A stretch of DNA of 64,000 bases, from positions 4,960,001-5,024,000 of the forward strand of contig NZ_CAXUQL020000001.1 in assembly GCF_964253035.1 (NCBI RefSeq), in the 5' to 3' direction. Each line of letters starts with the position of its first letter. Positions within the stretch are counted from its first letter, which is position 1. This document shows positions 17,521-23,865 of the stretch, piece by piece. The DNA comes from Pseudorhodoferax sp032153935 (GTDB lineage Bacteria > Pseudomonadota > Gammaproteobacteria > Burkholderiales > Burkholderiaceae_C). The notes under the pieces were generated by a model. The model was not told where the DNA came from. It worked only from the letters and a program-made list of their open reading frames with translations, and did no database searches. Position numbers and translations under genes: made by a program.

Positions 17521-18516
17521 ATGACCCTTCGTCCGATCTCCCGCCGTTCCTTCGTCGCCGGCAGCGCCGCTGCCGCCTCGCTGGCCTTCAGCCCGGTGCT
17601 GCGCGCACAGGCCAAGGAGTTCCGCATCGGCCTCATCACGCCGGCCGGCCACTCCTGGAACCGCGCGGCCGTGGCCTTCGGCGAGACGCTCAAGAAGGAA
17701 ACCGGCGGGCGCCTGTCGGCCACGGTGTTCCACTCGGGCCAGCTCGGCAACGAGTCGGCCATGATGCAGCAGCTGCAGTCCGGTGCGCTCGACATGGGCT
17801 GGATCCAGGCCGCCGAACTCGGCTCGCGCGTGGCCACGGTGGCGGCGATCAATGCGCCCTACCTGGTGCGCTCCACGGCCGCGGTGGCCAAGCTGGTCAA
17901 GACGCCGGCCGCCCTCAAGCTGCTGGAGGTGCTGCCGCGCGAGACCGGCTGCATCGGCCTGGGCTGGGGCATCACGGGCATGCGCTCGGTGTTCTCGACC
18001 AAGGACCTGAACAGCTCGGCCGACCTCAAGGGCCTGAAGCTGCGCATCAACCCCACGCCCGTCTACCGCGACTTCTACCAGTCCATGGGCGCGGCCCCCA
18101 CGCCGATCCCCACGCCCCAGGTGTTCGACGCCATGGCCAATGGCCAGGTCGATGCGCTGGAGGCCGACATCGAGTTCTCGTGGAATGCGCGCTTCGACAA
18201 GGTGTCCAAGGTGATCCTGCAGATGAACGCGCTGTTCATGCCGTTCGCGCCGCTGGTCTCGGGCCGCGTCTGGGCGTCGCTGCCCGACAAGGACAAGGAA
18301 CTGATCCGCGCCCAGGTCGCCAGGTCGCTCGATGCACAGATCGCCGAGATCGCGGGCACCGAGCCCGGCCTGCTGGCCAAGTTCAAGGAGACCGGCATCG
18401 CCATGAAGGCCGAGCCGGCCGCCAACGTGGAAGCCAGCATCAAGGCATTCGACGCGATCTGGCTGCCCAAGGCCCCTGCCATCGCCGAGCTGCGCGCCGC
18501 CGGCGCCACGCTGTAA
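17521..18516 (+). CDS. TRAP transporter solute-binding protein (DctP family)
   Basis: 331 residues. The N-terminus (SRRSFVAGSAAAASLAF, cleavage near VLRAQA) looks like a twin-arginine or Sec signal, placing it in the periplasm. The mature part follows the DctP fold: FRIGLITPAGHSWNRAAVAF, GRLSATVFHSGQLGNESAMM, LDMGWIQ, the KGLKLRINPTPVYRDF segment containing the Arg that binds the substrate carboxylate, and FDAMANGQVDALEAD. It captures a carboxylate ligand for the permease. ATG 17521 follows GGAGTCC. Ligand identity cannot be read from the sequence; the GntR-FCD regulator and DapA-like enzyme suggest a sugar acid or related keto acid. Confidence 0.93.
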   Translation: MTLRPISRRSFVAGSAAAASLAFSPVLRAQAKEFRIGLITPAGHSWNRAAVAFGETLKKETGGRLSATVFHSGQLGNESAMMQQLQSGALDMGWIQAAELGSRVATVAAINAPYLVRSTAAVAKLVKTPAALKLLEVLPRETGCIGLGWGITGMRSVFSTKDLNSSADLKGLKLRINPTPVYRDFYQSMGAAPTPIPTPQVFDAMANGQVDALEADIEFSWNARFDKVSKVILQMNALFMPFAPLVSGRVWASLPDKDKELIRAQVARSLDAQIAEIAGTEPGLLAKFKETGIAMKAEPAANVEASIKAFDAIWLPKAPAIAELRAAGATL

Positions 18517-18541
18517 CCCATTTCAACCACAGGAGGCAACG

Positions 18542-19468
18542 ATGAGCCCCAAAGTCAACTGGCAGGGCGTGTTCCCGGCCGTCACCACCCAGTTCCGCGA
18601 AGACATGTCGGTCGACGTGGACGCCACCGCCAAGGTGATGGACGCGCTGATCGCAGACGGCGTCTCGGGCCTGATCGTCTGCGGCACCGTGGGCGAGAAC
18701 TGCTCGCTCTCGACCAAGGAGAAGATCGCCATCATGGAAGCCGGCCGCGCCGTGGCCAAGGGCCGCGTGCCCGTGATCTGCGGCATCGCCGAGTTCACCA
18801 CGGCCTTCGCCTGCGAGACCGCCAAGGAGGCCGCGCGCATCGGCGTGGACGGCATCATGGTCATGCCGGCGCTGCTCTATTCTTCCAAGCCGCACGAGAC
18901 GGCGGCGCACTTTCGCACCGTGTCCAAGGCCACCGACCTGCCGGTCATGGTCTACAACAACCCGCCGATCTACAAGAACGACGTGACGCCGGACATCCTG
19001 GCCACGCTGGCGGACTGCGAGACCATCGTCTGCTTCAAGGACAGCTCGGGCGACACGCGCCGCTTCATCGACACGCGCAACATGGTCGGCGACCGCTTCG
19101 TGCTGTTCGCCGGGCTGGACGACGTTGTGGTCGAGAGTGTGGCCATGGGCGCCGTCGGCTGGGTCTCGGGCATCTCCAACGCCTTCCCGAAGGAAGGCGA
19201 GACGCTGTTCCGCCTGGCCAAGGCCGGACGCTTCGACGAACTGATGCCGCTGTACGAATGGCTGATGCCGATCCTGCACCTGGATGCGCGGCCCGACCTG
19301 GTGCAATGCATCAAGCTGTGCGAGCACATCCTGGGCCGTGGCACCTACCGGACCCGGCCGCCACGCTTGGAACTGCCGGCCGCCGACAAGCTGCATGTGG
19401 AGACCATCATGAAGAAGGCGCTGGCGAACCGGCCGGTGCTGCCGGACGTGGGGATCACCGGGCGCTGA
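18542..19468 (+). CDS. DapA-superfamily (class I pyruvate-type) lyase/dehydratase/deaminase, not dihydrodipicolinate synthase
   Basis: 308 residues, TIM barrel. The Schiff-base Lys is in CFKDSSG (about K166) and the catalytic Tyr in MVYNNP (about Y138); the CGTVGENCSLSTKEK loop replaces the GTTGE loop. True dihydrodipicolinate synthase has an Arg five residues after the Tyr to bind the aspartate semialdehyde carboxylate; here that position is Ile (YNNPPIYKND), so the substrate differs. Candidates are 2-keto-3-deoxy sugar-acid dehydratase/aldolase or pyrroline-4-hydroxy-2-carboxylate deaminase, both in this superfamily. It is the last gene of the TRAP operon, with AGGAGG 6 bp upstream, so it likely acts on the imported compound or its product. 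Confidence 0.88.
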   Translation: MSPKVNWQGVFPAVTTQFREDMSVDVDATAKVMDALIADGVSGLIVCGTVGENCSLSTKEKIAIMEAGRAVAKGRVPVICGIAEFTTAFACETAKEAARIGVDGIMVMPALLYSSKPHETAAHFRTVSKATDLPVMVYNNPPIYKNDVTPDILATLADCETIVCFKDSSGDTRRFIDTRNMVGDRFVLFAGLDDVVVESVAMGAVGWVSGISNAFPKEGETLFRLAKAGRFDELMPLYEWLMPILHLDARPDLVQCIKLCEHILGRGTYRTRPPRLELPAADKLHVETIMKKALANRPVLPDVGITGR

Positions 19469-19495
19469 GCGCCAGGGGTCCCCTGCGCCGCGCCG

Positions 19496-20068
19496 TCAGG
19501 CGCGGCGGCGTGCGGCGCCCGCCATGCCCAGGCCGGCCAGCACAAGGGCCAGCGTGGCCGGCTCGGGCACTTCGCTCGCGTCCTGGAAGCTGAAGTCGTC
19601 CATCACGTAGAACGCGTGCAGGTTGCTGGAGACCACCACGGCGTCGATGGCGCCGGTCCAGCCGCTGGCCAGGAAGGCCGGTGTGTCGGACAGGCCCAGC
19701 GTGTCGGAACTGCCGACCAGCACACCGGCCAGGTACAGGTCGAAGCGTACGCTGGCCTCGCCGTAGCCGGCGAACCAGGCACCATCGAACACCGTGGGTG
19801 CCAGGAAGCGGATGGTGCTCGTGGCATCCGTGCCGTCCCAGCCCATGACGATGCGGCCATCGCCCGAGTGCGCCGTGAACGGCGATTCCGGCGTGGTGAT
19901 GACCGACCAGCTGCTGCCCGACCAGTCCAGGCCGCCGTAGCTGGCGGGCACGGCCTCGTAGCCGTTGGCGCCCGTGATGTCGTCGAAGCTCAGCACGGCG
20001 GCCGAGGCGAAGGAGGTGCACAGCGCCAGGGCCGTGCCGGCGATCACGCCGCGAAGAATGGAATGCAT
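19496..20068 (-). CDS. PEP-CTERM sorting-domain protein
   Basis: 190 residues from ATG 20068 (MHSILRGVIAGTALALC...), which gives a clean signal peptide ending near ASAAV. The frame is open upstream to 20272 but that extension runs through a repeat element and is rejected. The C-terminus carries VPEPATLALVLAGLGMAGAARRR: the VPEP motif, a transmembrane helix and a basic tail, the signal for exosortase (XrtA/EpsH) processing on the exopolysaccharide-linked export route. The central part is a short beta-rich domain with DDITGANGYEAVP and a C-terminal DDFSFQ, reminiscent of matrix or carbohydrate-associated modules. Exosortase itself is not in the window. Confidence 0.85.
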   Translation of the reverse strand: MHSILRGVIAGTALALCTSFASAAVLSFDDITGANGYEAVPASYGGLDWSGSSWSVITTPESPFTAHSGDGRIVMGWDGTDATSTIRFLAPTVFDGAWFAGYGEASVRFDLYLAGVLVGSSDTLGLSDTPAFLASGWTGAIDAVVVSSNLHAFYVMDDFSFQDASEVPEPATLALVLAGLGMAGAARRRA

Positions 20069-20204
20069 GTCGGTTCTCGTGTCAGTTGTCGATGGCGCGG
20101 CGAGCCGCCCGCAGGGGATGAAGCCGGCTCGTACGCCACAGGTCGAAAGGCCGCGGAGCAGGCCATGCCAGCGCAGCCGCGGAACTGGCTCTGCCAGGCC
20201 GCCG

Positions 20205-20269
20205 GGTGCGCCCCCTTGAGGGGGGATGGGACTTCTACACGAAGTGAGAAGTCCAAACGGGGGTGGTTT
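20205..20269. repeat. Palindromic repeat unit, likely a dispersed family
   Basis: CCCCCT-TG-AGGGGG (20211-20224) is followed by a long hairpin: GGACTTCT (20229-20236) pairs with AGAAGTCC (20247-20254), extended inside by CAC/GTG around a GAA loop, then CGGGGGTGG. The architecture, with a CCCCCTTGAGGGGG core next to a variable hairpin and CGGGGGTGG, resembles intergenic repeats common in Comamonadaceae genomes. It lies 11 bp beyond the phospholipase stop and could act as its terminator or mRNA stabiliser. Only one copy is seen here. Confidence 0.55.
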
Positions 20270-20279
20270 CATTTCAGGT

Positions 20280-22523
20280 TCAACGCAGGCCCAGCGCGGG
20301 GTCGCTGACGGTGTGGCGGCCGGTCTCGACGCGGCCGGCGAAGCGCCGCAGGTAGTCGGGCTGGCCCGACACCGTGGCGCTGAAGTCGTACCAGTAGCCG
20401 TTGCCGGCCGTGGGCAGGCGCACAGCGAGTTCGCTGCGCGGCGCCAGGGTGTGGCTCTGGCTCAGCGCGGCATAGGCGTTCGCGGCGATGTTGAACGTGC
20501 ACGGCGCCGTGCCGGTGTTGACCAGGCGCAGCACGAGATCGCTTGTGGCGGCGTCGCAGCGCACCTGCACGTCGGGCCGCGGCTGGCCGGCCGCGATCGC
20601 GCGCAGCGCACTGCCCGTGAAGTGGCGGTGGTAGCCGTTGGGGCCCAGCACCCACAGGTCGTAGGCGCCGCCCACGGCCGGCGTCCACAGGTCCGACAGC
20701 GTCTTGCCGGGCTCGACCATGTAGCGGCGCGGCACGGCGGCCAGGTCCTTGCGGTCGTAGACATGGAACACGGCGGCCTGGCGGCCCGTGTTGGCGAAGT
20801 CCAGCGCCACGCGCACGGCGGCCATGGTGGCGCCGGGCTGCACCGCGCAGGTCGTCGCCAGCTCGTAGGGCAGCGCGCGCGAGGGGCGCGTGCCCTCGGC
20901 CTGCACCGGGAACTGCTGCGCGGCCGGCGGCGCGATCTGCGCGAGCCGCTGCTGGGCCGTGCGCAGCGCATCGGCCTCGCCGCGGCTCTTGCGGCCCTGC
21001 AGCTGGGGCAAGGTCTCGCTGTTGGGCGTGGCGAAGTTGAAGGCGCTGGTCAGGTCGCCGCAGACGGCGCGGCGGAACGGGCTGATGTTGGGTTCGGCCA
21101 CACCGAAGCGCGCCTCCAGGAAGCGGATCACCGAGGTGTGGTCGAACACCTGCGAGTTGACCCAGCCGCCGCGGCTCCAGGGCGAGATCACGTACATGGG
21201 CACGCGCGGGCCGGGACCGTAGACGCGGCCGTCGGCGGCCGGCTGGCTGGTGCTGCCCAGCGGCCTGCCGTGCGTGTAGTACTCGGCGCCCAGGTCGGCT
21301 TGCGCCAGCGTGGTCTTGCCGGCATAGCCGCCCTTGCCGTCCGGCGACGGCGCAGAGGGCGAAGGCACGTGGTCGAAGTAGCCGTCGTTCTCGTCGAAGT
21401 TGACGATCAGCACGGTCTTGCTCCAGACCTCGGGCACGGCCGTCAGCGCGTCCAGCACCTCCTGCAGGAACCAGGCACCCTGCACCGGGCTGGACGGGCC
21501 CGGGTGTTCGCAGTAGGCCGAGGGCGCGTTCATCCAGGATACGGCCGGCAGCCTGCCCTCGCGGATGTCGCGCTTGAAGGCGTCCAGGTAGGTATCGGGC
21601 GAAGTGCCGGGCAGCGTGTTGGCGATGCCCTTGTACAGCGGGTTGTTCGCGTTGTCGGTGGCCGCATCGTAGGCGTGGTACGGCAGGGCCTGGCCGGGGT
21701 TGCTGTAGGCGCTGTTCGGACCGCCGCCGCTGGACACGGGGTAGCCCGAGGCCTGGTTGGCACGGCGGAACTGGCGGAACGCGCCCAGCATGTTGTCGCC
21801 CCACTCGTCGGGCATGTTCTGGTAGCTGATCCAGCTGACGCCGGCCGCCTCCAGGCGCTCGGCATAGGTGGTCCAGGTGTAGCCCGTGTTGACGGCGCTG
21901 GCGCGGCCGTCCAGCCAGTCCCATTCGTTGGAGACGAAGGCGGTGCCGGTCGGCACGGCGCCGTTGGTGCCGGTCAGGAAGAAGGAGCGGTTGGCATCGG
22001 TGCCCGTGTGCATGGCGCAGTGGTAGGCGTCGCACAGCGTGAAGGCATTGGCCAGCGCGAACGGGAACGGGATCTCGGCTTCCTTGAAGTAGCCCATCGA
22101 GATGGTGTTCTTGTAGCGCGGCCACTGGTCCATGCGGCCGTTGTCCCAGGCCTGCTGGCTGTCGTTCCAGTCGTGCGGCGTGCCGTTGGCGCGCTGGGCG
22201 TTGCCCCGGCTGCCGTCCAGGTGGAAGGGCATGACCACGTTGCCGTTGGCCAGGCGCTGCTGCCAGACGTTGCGGCCCTCGGGCAGCGGGATCGGGAAAC
22301 GGTCGCCGAAGCCGCGCACGCCGGCCAGCGTGCCGAAGTAGTGGTCGAAGGCGCGGTTCTCCTGCATCAGGATCACCACGTGCTCGACGTCGCGGATGGT
22401 GCCGGTCGCGTTGTTGGCCGGGATGGCCAGCGCACGTTGTATCGCCGGCGGGAAGGCTGCGTAGGTCGCGGCGGCGATGCCCGCGTGGGCACTGCCGCGC
22501 AGGAAGCTGCGTCGTGAGGTCAT
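20280..22523 (-). CDS. Phospholipase C, phosphocholine-type (phosphoesterase family), Tat-exported
   Basis: 747 residues from ATG 22523. The N-terminus TSRRSFLRGSAHAGIAAATY is a classical twin-arginine signal, expected for this folded, metal-bearing enzyme. The catalytic phosphoesterase domain (about 45-480) starts with VEHVVILMQENRAFDHYFGTLAGVRGFGD, the family signature with metal-binding Glu/Asn; further landmarks are DAYHCAMHTGTDANR, VNFDENDGYFDHVPSP and PWSRGGWVNSQVFDHTS. Two C-terminal beta domains (about 590-745) are the repeated DUF756-type modules of non-haemolytic and haemolytic PLCs. It hydrolyses phosphatidylcholine or sphingomyelin to release phosphocholine, often for phosphate supply. 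A possible Pho box lies 83 bp upstream. Confidence 0.93.
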   Translation of the reverse strand: MTSRRSFLRGSAHAGIAAATYAAFPPAIQRALAIPANNATGTIRDVEHVVILMQENRAFDHYFGTLAGVRGFGDRFPIPLPEGRNVWQQRLANGNVVMPFHLDGSRGNAQRANGTPHDWNDSQQAWDNGRMDQWPRYKNTISMGYFKEAEIPFPFALANAFTLCDAYHCAMHTGTDANRSFFLTGTNGAVPTGTAFVSNEWDWLDGRASAVNTGYTWTTYAERLEAAGVSWISYQNMPDEWGDNMLGAFRQFRRANQASGYPVSSGGGPNSAYSNPGQALPYHAYDAATDNANNPLYKGIANTLPGTSPDTYLDAFKRDIREGRLPAVSWMNAPSAYCEHPGPSSPVQGAWFLQEVLDALTAVPEVWSKTVLIVNFDENDGYFDHVPSPSAPSPDGKGGYAGKTTLAQADLGAEYYTHGRPLGSTSQPAADGRVYGPGPRVPMYVISPWSRGGWVNSQVFDHTSVIRFLEARFGVAEPNISPFRRAVCGDLTSAFNFATPNSETLPQLQGRKSRGEADALRTAQQRLAQIAPPAAQQFPVQAEGTRPSRALPYELATTCAVQPGATMAAVRVALDFANTGRQAAVFHVYDRKDLAAVPRRYMVEPGKTLSDLWTPAVGGAYDLWVLGPNGYHRHFTGSALRAIAAGQPRPDVQVRCDAATSDLVLRLVNTGTAPCTFNIAANAYAALSQSHTLAPRSELAVRLPTAGNGYWYDFSATVSGQPDYLRRFAGRVETGRHTVSDPALGLR

Positions 22524-22605
22524 GGCTGTTGTGTGAGGTGTGGACGGCGCGCGCGCCAGGGGCGTGTTGCCGCTGCTGCGCACCGTTCCAGCGTACGCCG
22601 CGCAC

Positions 22606-22623
22606 GTGACGCGGCTATGACCT
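22606..22623 (-). promoter_or_regulatory. Possible Pho box upstream of phospholipase C
   Basis: On the minus strand AGGTCATAGCCGCGTCAC contains two GTCA(T/C) cores 11 bp apart, the period of the PhoB consensus CTGTCATAAATCTGTCAT (10/18 identities). It is 83 bp upstream of the phospholipase start. Weak by score, plausible by biology. Confidence 0.35.
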
Positions 22624-22669
22624 CGGGCCGCAAGGCGCCATCGCGGCGCCCCGCCTCACGCAGCGATGC

Positions 22670-23215
22670 TCAGTCGTCCTCGCTGGCCGCAATGCCAGGG
22701 AACAGCACGTCGGTGAAACCGAAGCGTGTGAAGTCGCGCACGCGCATCGGGTAGAGCTTGCCGACCAGGTGGTCGCACTCGTGCTGCACCACGCGGGCAT
22801 GGAAACCCTCGACCGTGCGGTCGATGGGGTCGCCGTACTGGTCGAAGCCGGTGTAGCGGATCTTCGACCAGCGCGGCACCACACCGCGCAGGCCGGGCAC
22901 GGACAGGCAGCCCTCCCAGTCCTCCTCCTCGTCGGCCGACAAGGGGGTGATGATGGGATTGCAGAGCACCGTGATGGGCACCAGCGGCCGGTCCGGGTAG
23001 CGCGGGTTGCGCTCGTTGCTGCCGAAGATCACGAGTTGCAGGTCCACGCCGATCTGCGGCGCCGCCAGCCCTGCGCCATTGACGGCGTGCATGGTGTCGA
23101 ACAGGTCGGACACGAGCAGGTGCAGCGCGTCGGAGTCGAAGGATTCGACGGGCACGGGCTGGGCGATGCGCAGCAGGCGCGGGTCGCCCATCTTGAGGAT
23201 GTCGCGGACGGTCAT
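22670..23215 (-). CDS. def: Peptide deformylase
   Basis: 181 residues from ATG 23215, which overlaps the hepT stop by four bases (ATGA). Removes the formyl group from the initiator Met of nascent chains. All three motifs are present: GAGLAAPQIG (47-56), EGCLSVPG (101-108, Cys metal ligand) and HECDH (145-149, two His ligands and catalytic Glu). The longer open frame to 23359 lies within hepT and has no family-like sequence. Housekeeping partner of map; here it is the last gene of the smc-zipA-ligA-mntA-hepT-def run. The absence of fmt next to it is unusual compared with the common def-fmt pair; this may be a second deformylase copy. Confidence 0.95.
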   Translation of the reverse strand: MTVRDILKMGDPRLLRIAQPVPVESFDSDALHLLVSDLFDTMHAVNGAGLAAPQIGVDLQLVIFGSNERNPRYPDRPLVPITVLCNPIITPLSADEEEDWEGCLSVPGLRGVVPRWSKIRYTGFDQYGDPIDRTVEGFHARVVQHECDHLVGKLYPMRVRDFTRFGFTDVLFPGIAASEDD

Positions 23216-23574
23216 GGGGGTTCGGGCTGGTCGCGCAGCGCGCGCAGTTGAAGGGCAAGCCGTGGCACCTCGACCTGGATCAGGCTCCACAGGATGTCGT
23301 TGTCGATGCCCAGGTAACCATGGATGAGCCGGTTGCGCGTCGCCACGATCAGGCGCCACGGCACTTCGGCATGGGCCGCACGCACAGGTTCGGGGATGCG
23401 CATGGCGGCTTCGCCCAGCAGTTCCAGATTGCGCACCGTGGCGTCGTAACGCATGGTGTCGGCGACGAAGCCCGCCTGCGCGACGCCGACGGTGTAGCTC
23501 TGGACCTTCTCGCAGAACTGCAGCATGTCATCGACATAGAAGCGCCACTCACGCGGCGCAGCGGGTTCAGACAT
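23212..23574 (-). CDS. hepT: HEPN-domain toxin HepT (DUF86)
   Basis: 120 residues from ATG 23574; its first 8 nt overlap the end of mntA (ATG 23583 is an alternative). All-helical HEPN ribonuclease with the active-site motif RNRLIHGY: R80-x4-H85-x-Y87, exactly the Rx4HxY pattern of type VII toxins, where the partner MntA adds AMP to the Tyr to inactivate the toxin. EPAAPREWRFYVDDMLQFCE and TVRNLELLGEAAMRIP are typical of the family. The stop overlaps the start of def by 4 nt, so toxin and deformylase translation are coupled. Confidence 0.88.
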   Translation of the reverse strand: MSEPAAPREWRFYVDDMLQFCEKVQSYTVGVAQAGFVADTMRYDATVRNLELLGEAAMRIPEPVRAAHAEVPWRLIVATRNRLIHGYLGIDNDILWSLIQVEVPRLALQLRALRDQPEPP

Positions 23575-23857
23575 GGATGGCATCGCGCTCGACGTGCGGC
23601 CGCAACTCAGGCCGCAAGGCCTTGTCGGTCACCAGGTCGACGGGACGGCCGAGCATGTCCTCCAGATAGAACATCAGGCCGAAGTAGCGCTCCGATGTGG
23701 CGGGGCCGTCAAAGCGCACGAGCAGGTCGACATCGCTGCGCTCCGATGCCTGCCCGCGCGCAACCGAGCCGAACAGGGCCAGGTCGAGCACGCCGAAGCG
23801 GTCGGCCATCACACGCTTGTGTTGCGCCAGCAGTAGCAGAACGGCAGCCGGGTCCAT
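23567..23857 (-). CDS. mntA: Minimal nucleotidyltransferase antitoxin MntA
   Basis: 96 residues from ATG 23857. MNT domain with GSVARG (G30, S31) followed by SDVDLLV (D42, D44) and a third acidic residue in RPVDLV (D74), the complete polymerase-beta-type catalytic set. In the characterised HepT/MntA pairs this enzyme AMPylates the toxin. The start is 8 bp after the ligA stop, and its stop (TGA) lies inside the hepT start region. The open frame continuing upstream overlaps ligA and is not real. Complete catalytic residues suggest an active antitoxin. Confidence 0.87.
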   Translation of the reverse strand: MDPAAVLLLLAQHKRVMADRFGVLDLALFGSVARGQASERSDVDLLVRFDGPATSERYFGLMFYLEDMLGRPVDLVTDKALRPELRPHVERDAIHV

Positions 23858-23865
23858 GCCGGCGA

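Noticed and set aside
18542..19468. Calling the DapA-like gene dapA of lysine synthesis
   Set aside because: The Arg following the YNxP motif is Ile, the loop CGTVGEN differs, and the gene belongs to a TRAP operon, not to the dap block at 43.7 kb.
19473..19485. CAGGGG-T-CCCCTG inverted repeat between the DapA-like and PEP-CTERM genes as a terminator
   Set aside because: Short stem with almost no loop and no T run; too weak to list as a terminator.
20069..20272. Upstream extension of the first PEP-CTERM gene to an ATG at 20272
   Set aside because: It runs through a palindromic repeat and would hide the signal peptide that begins at MHSILRG.
20226..22517. 763-codon plus-strand frame opposite the phospholipase gene
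   Set aside because: Antisense shadow without domains; the minus-strand gene has clear PLC motifs and Tat signal.
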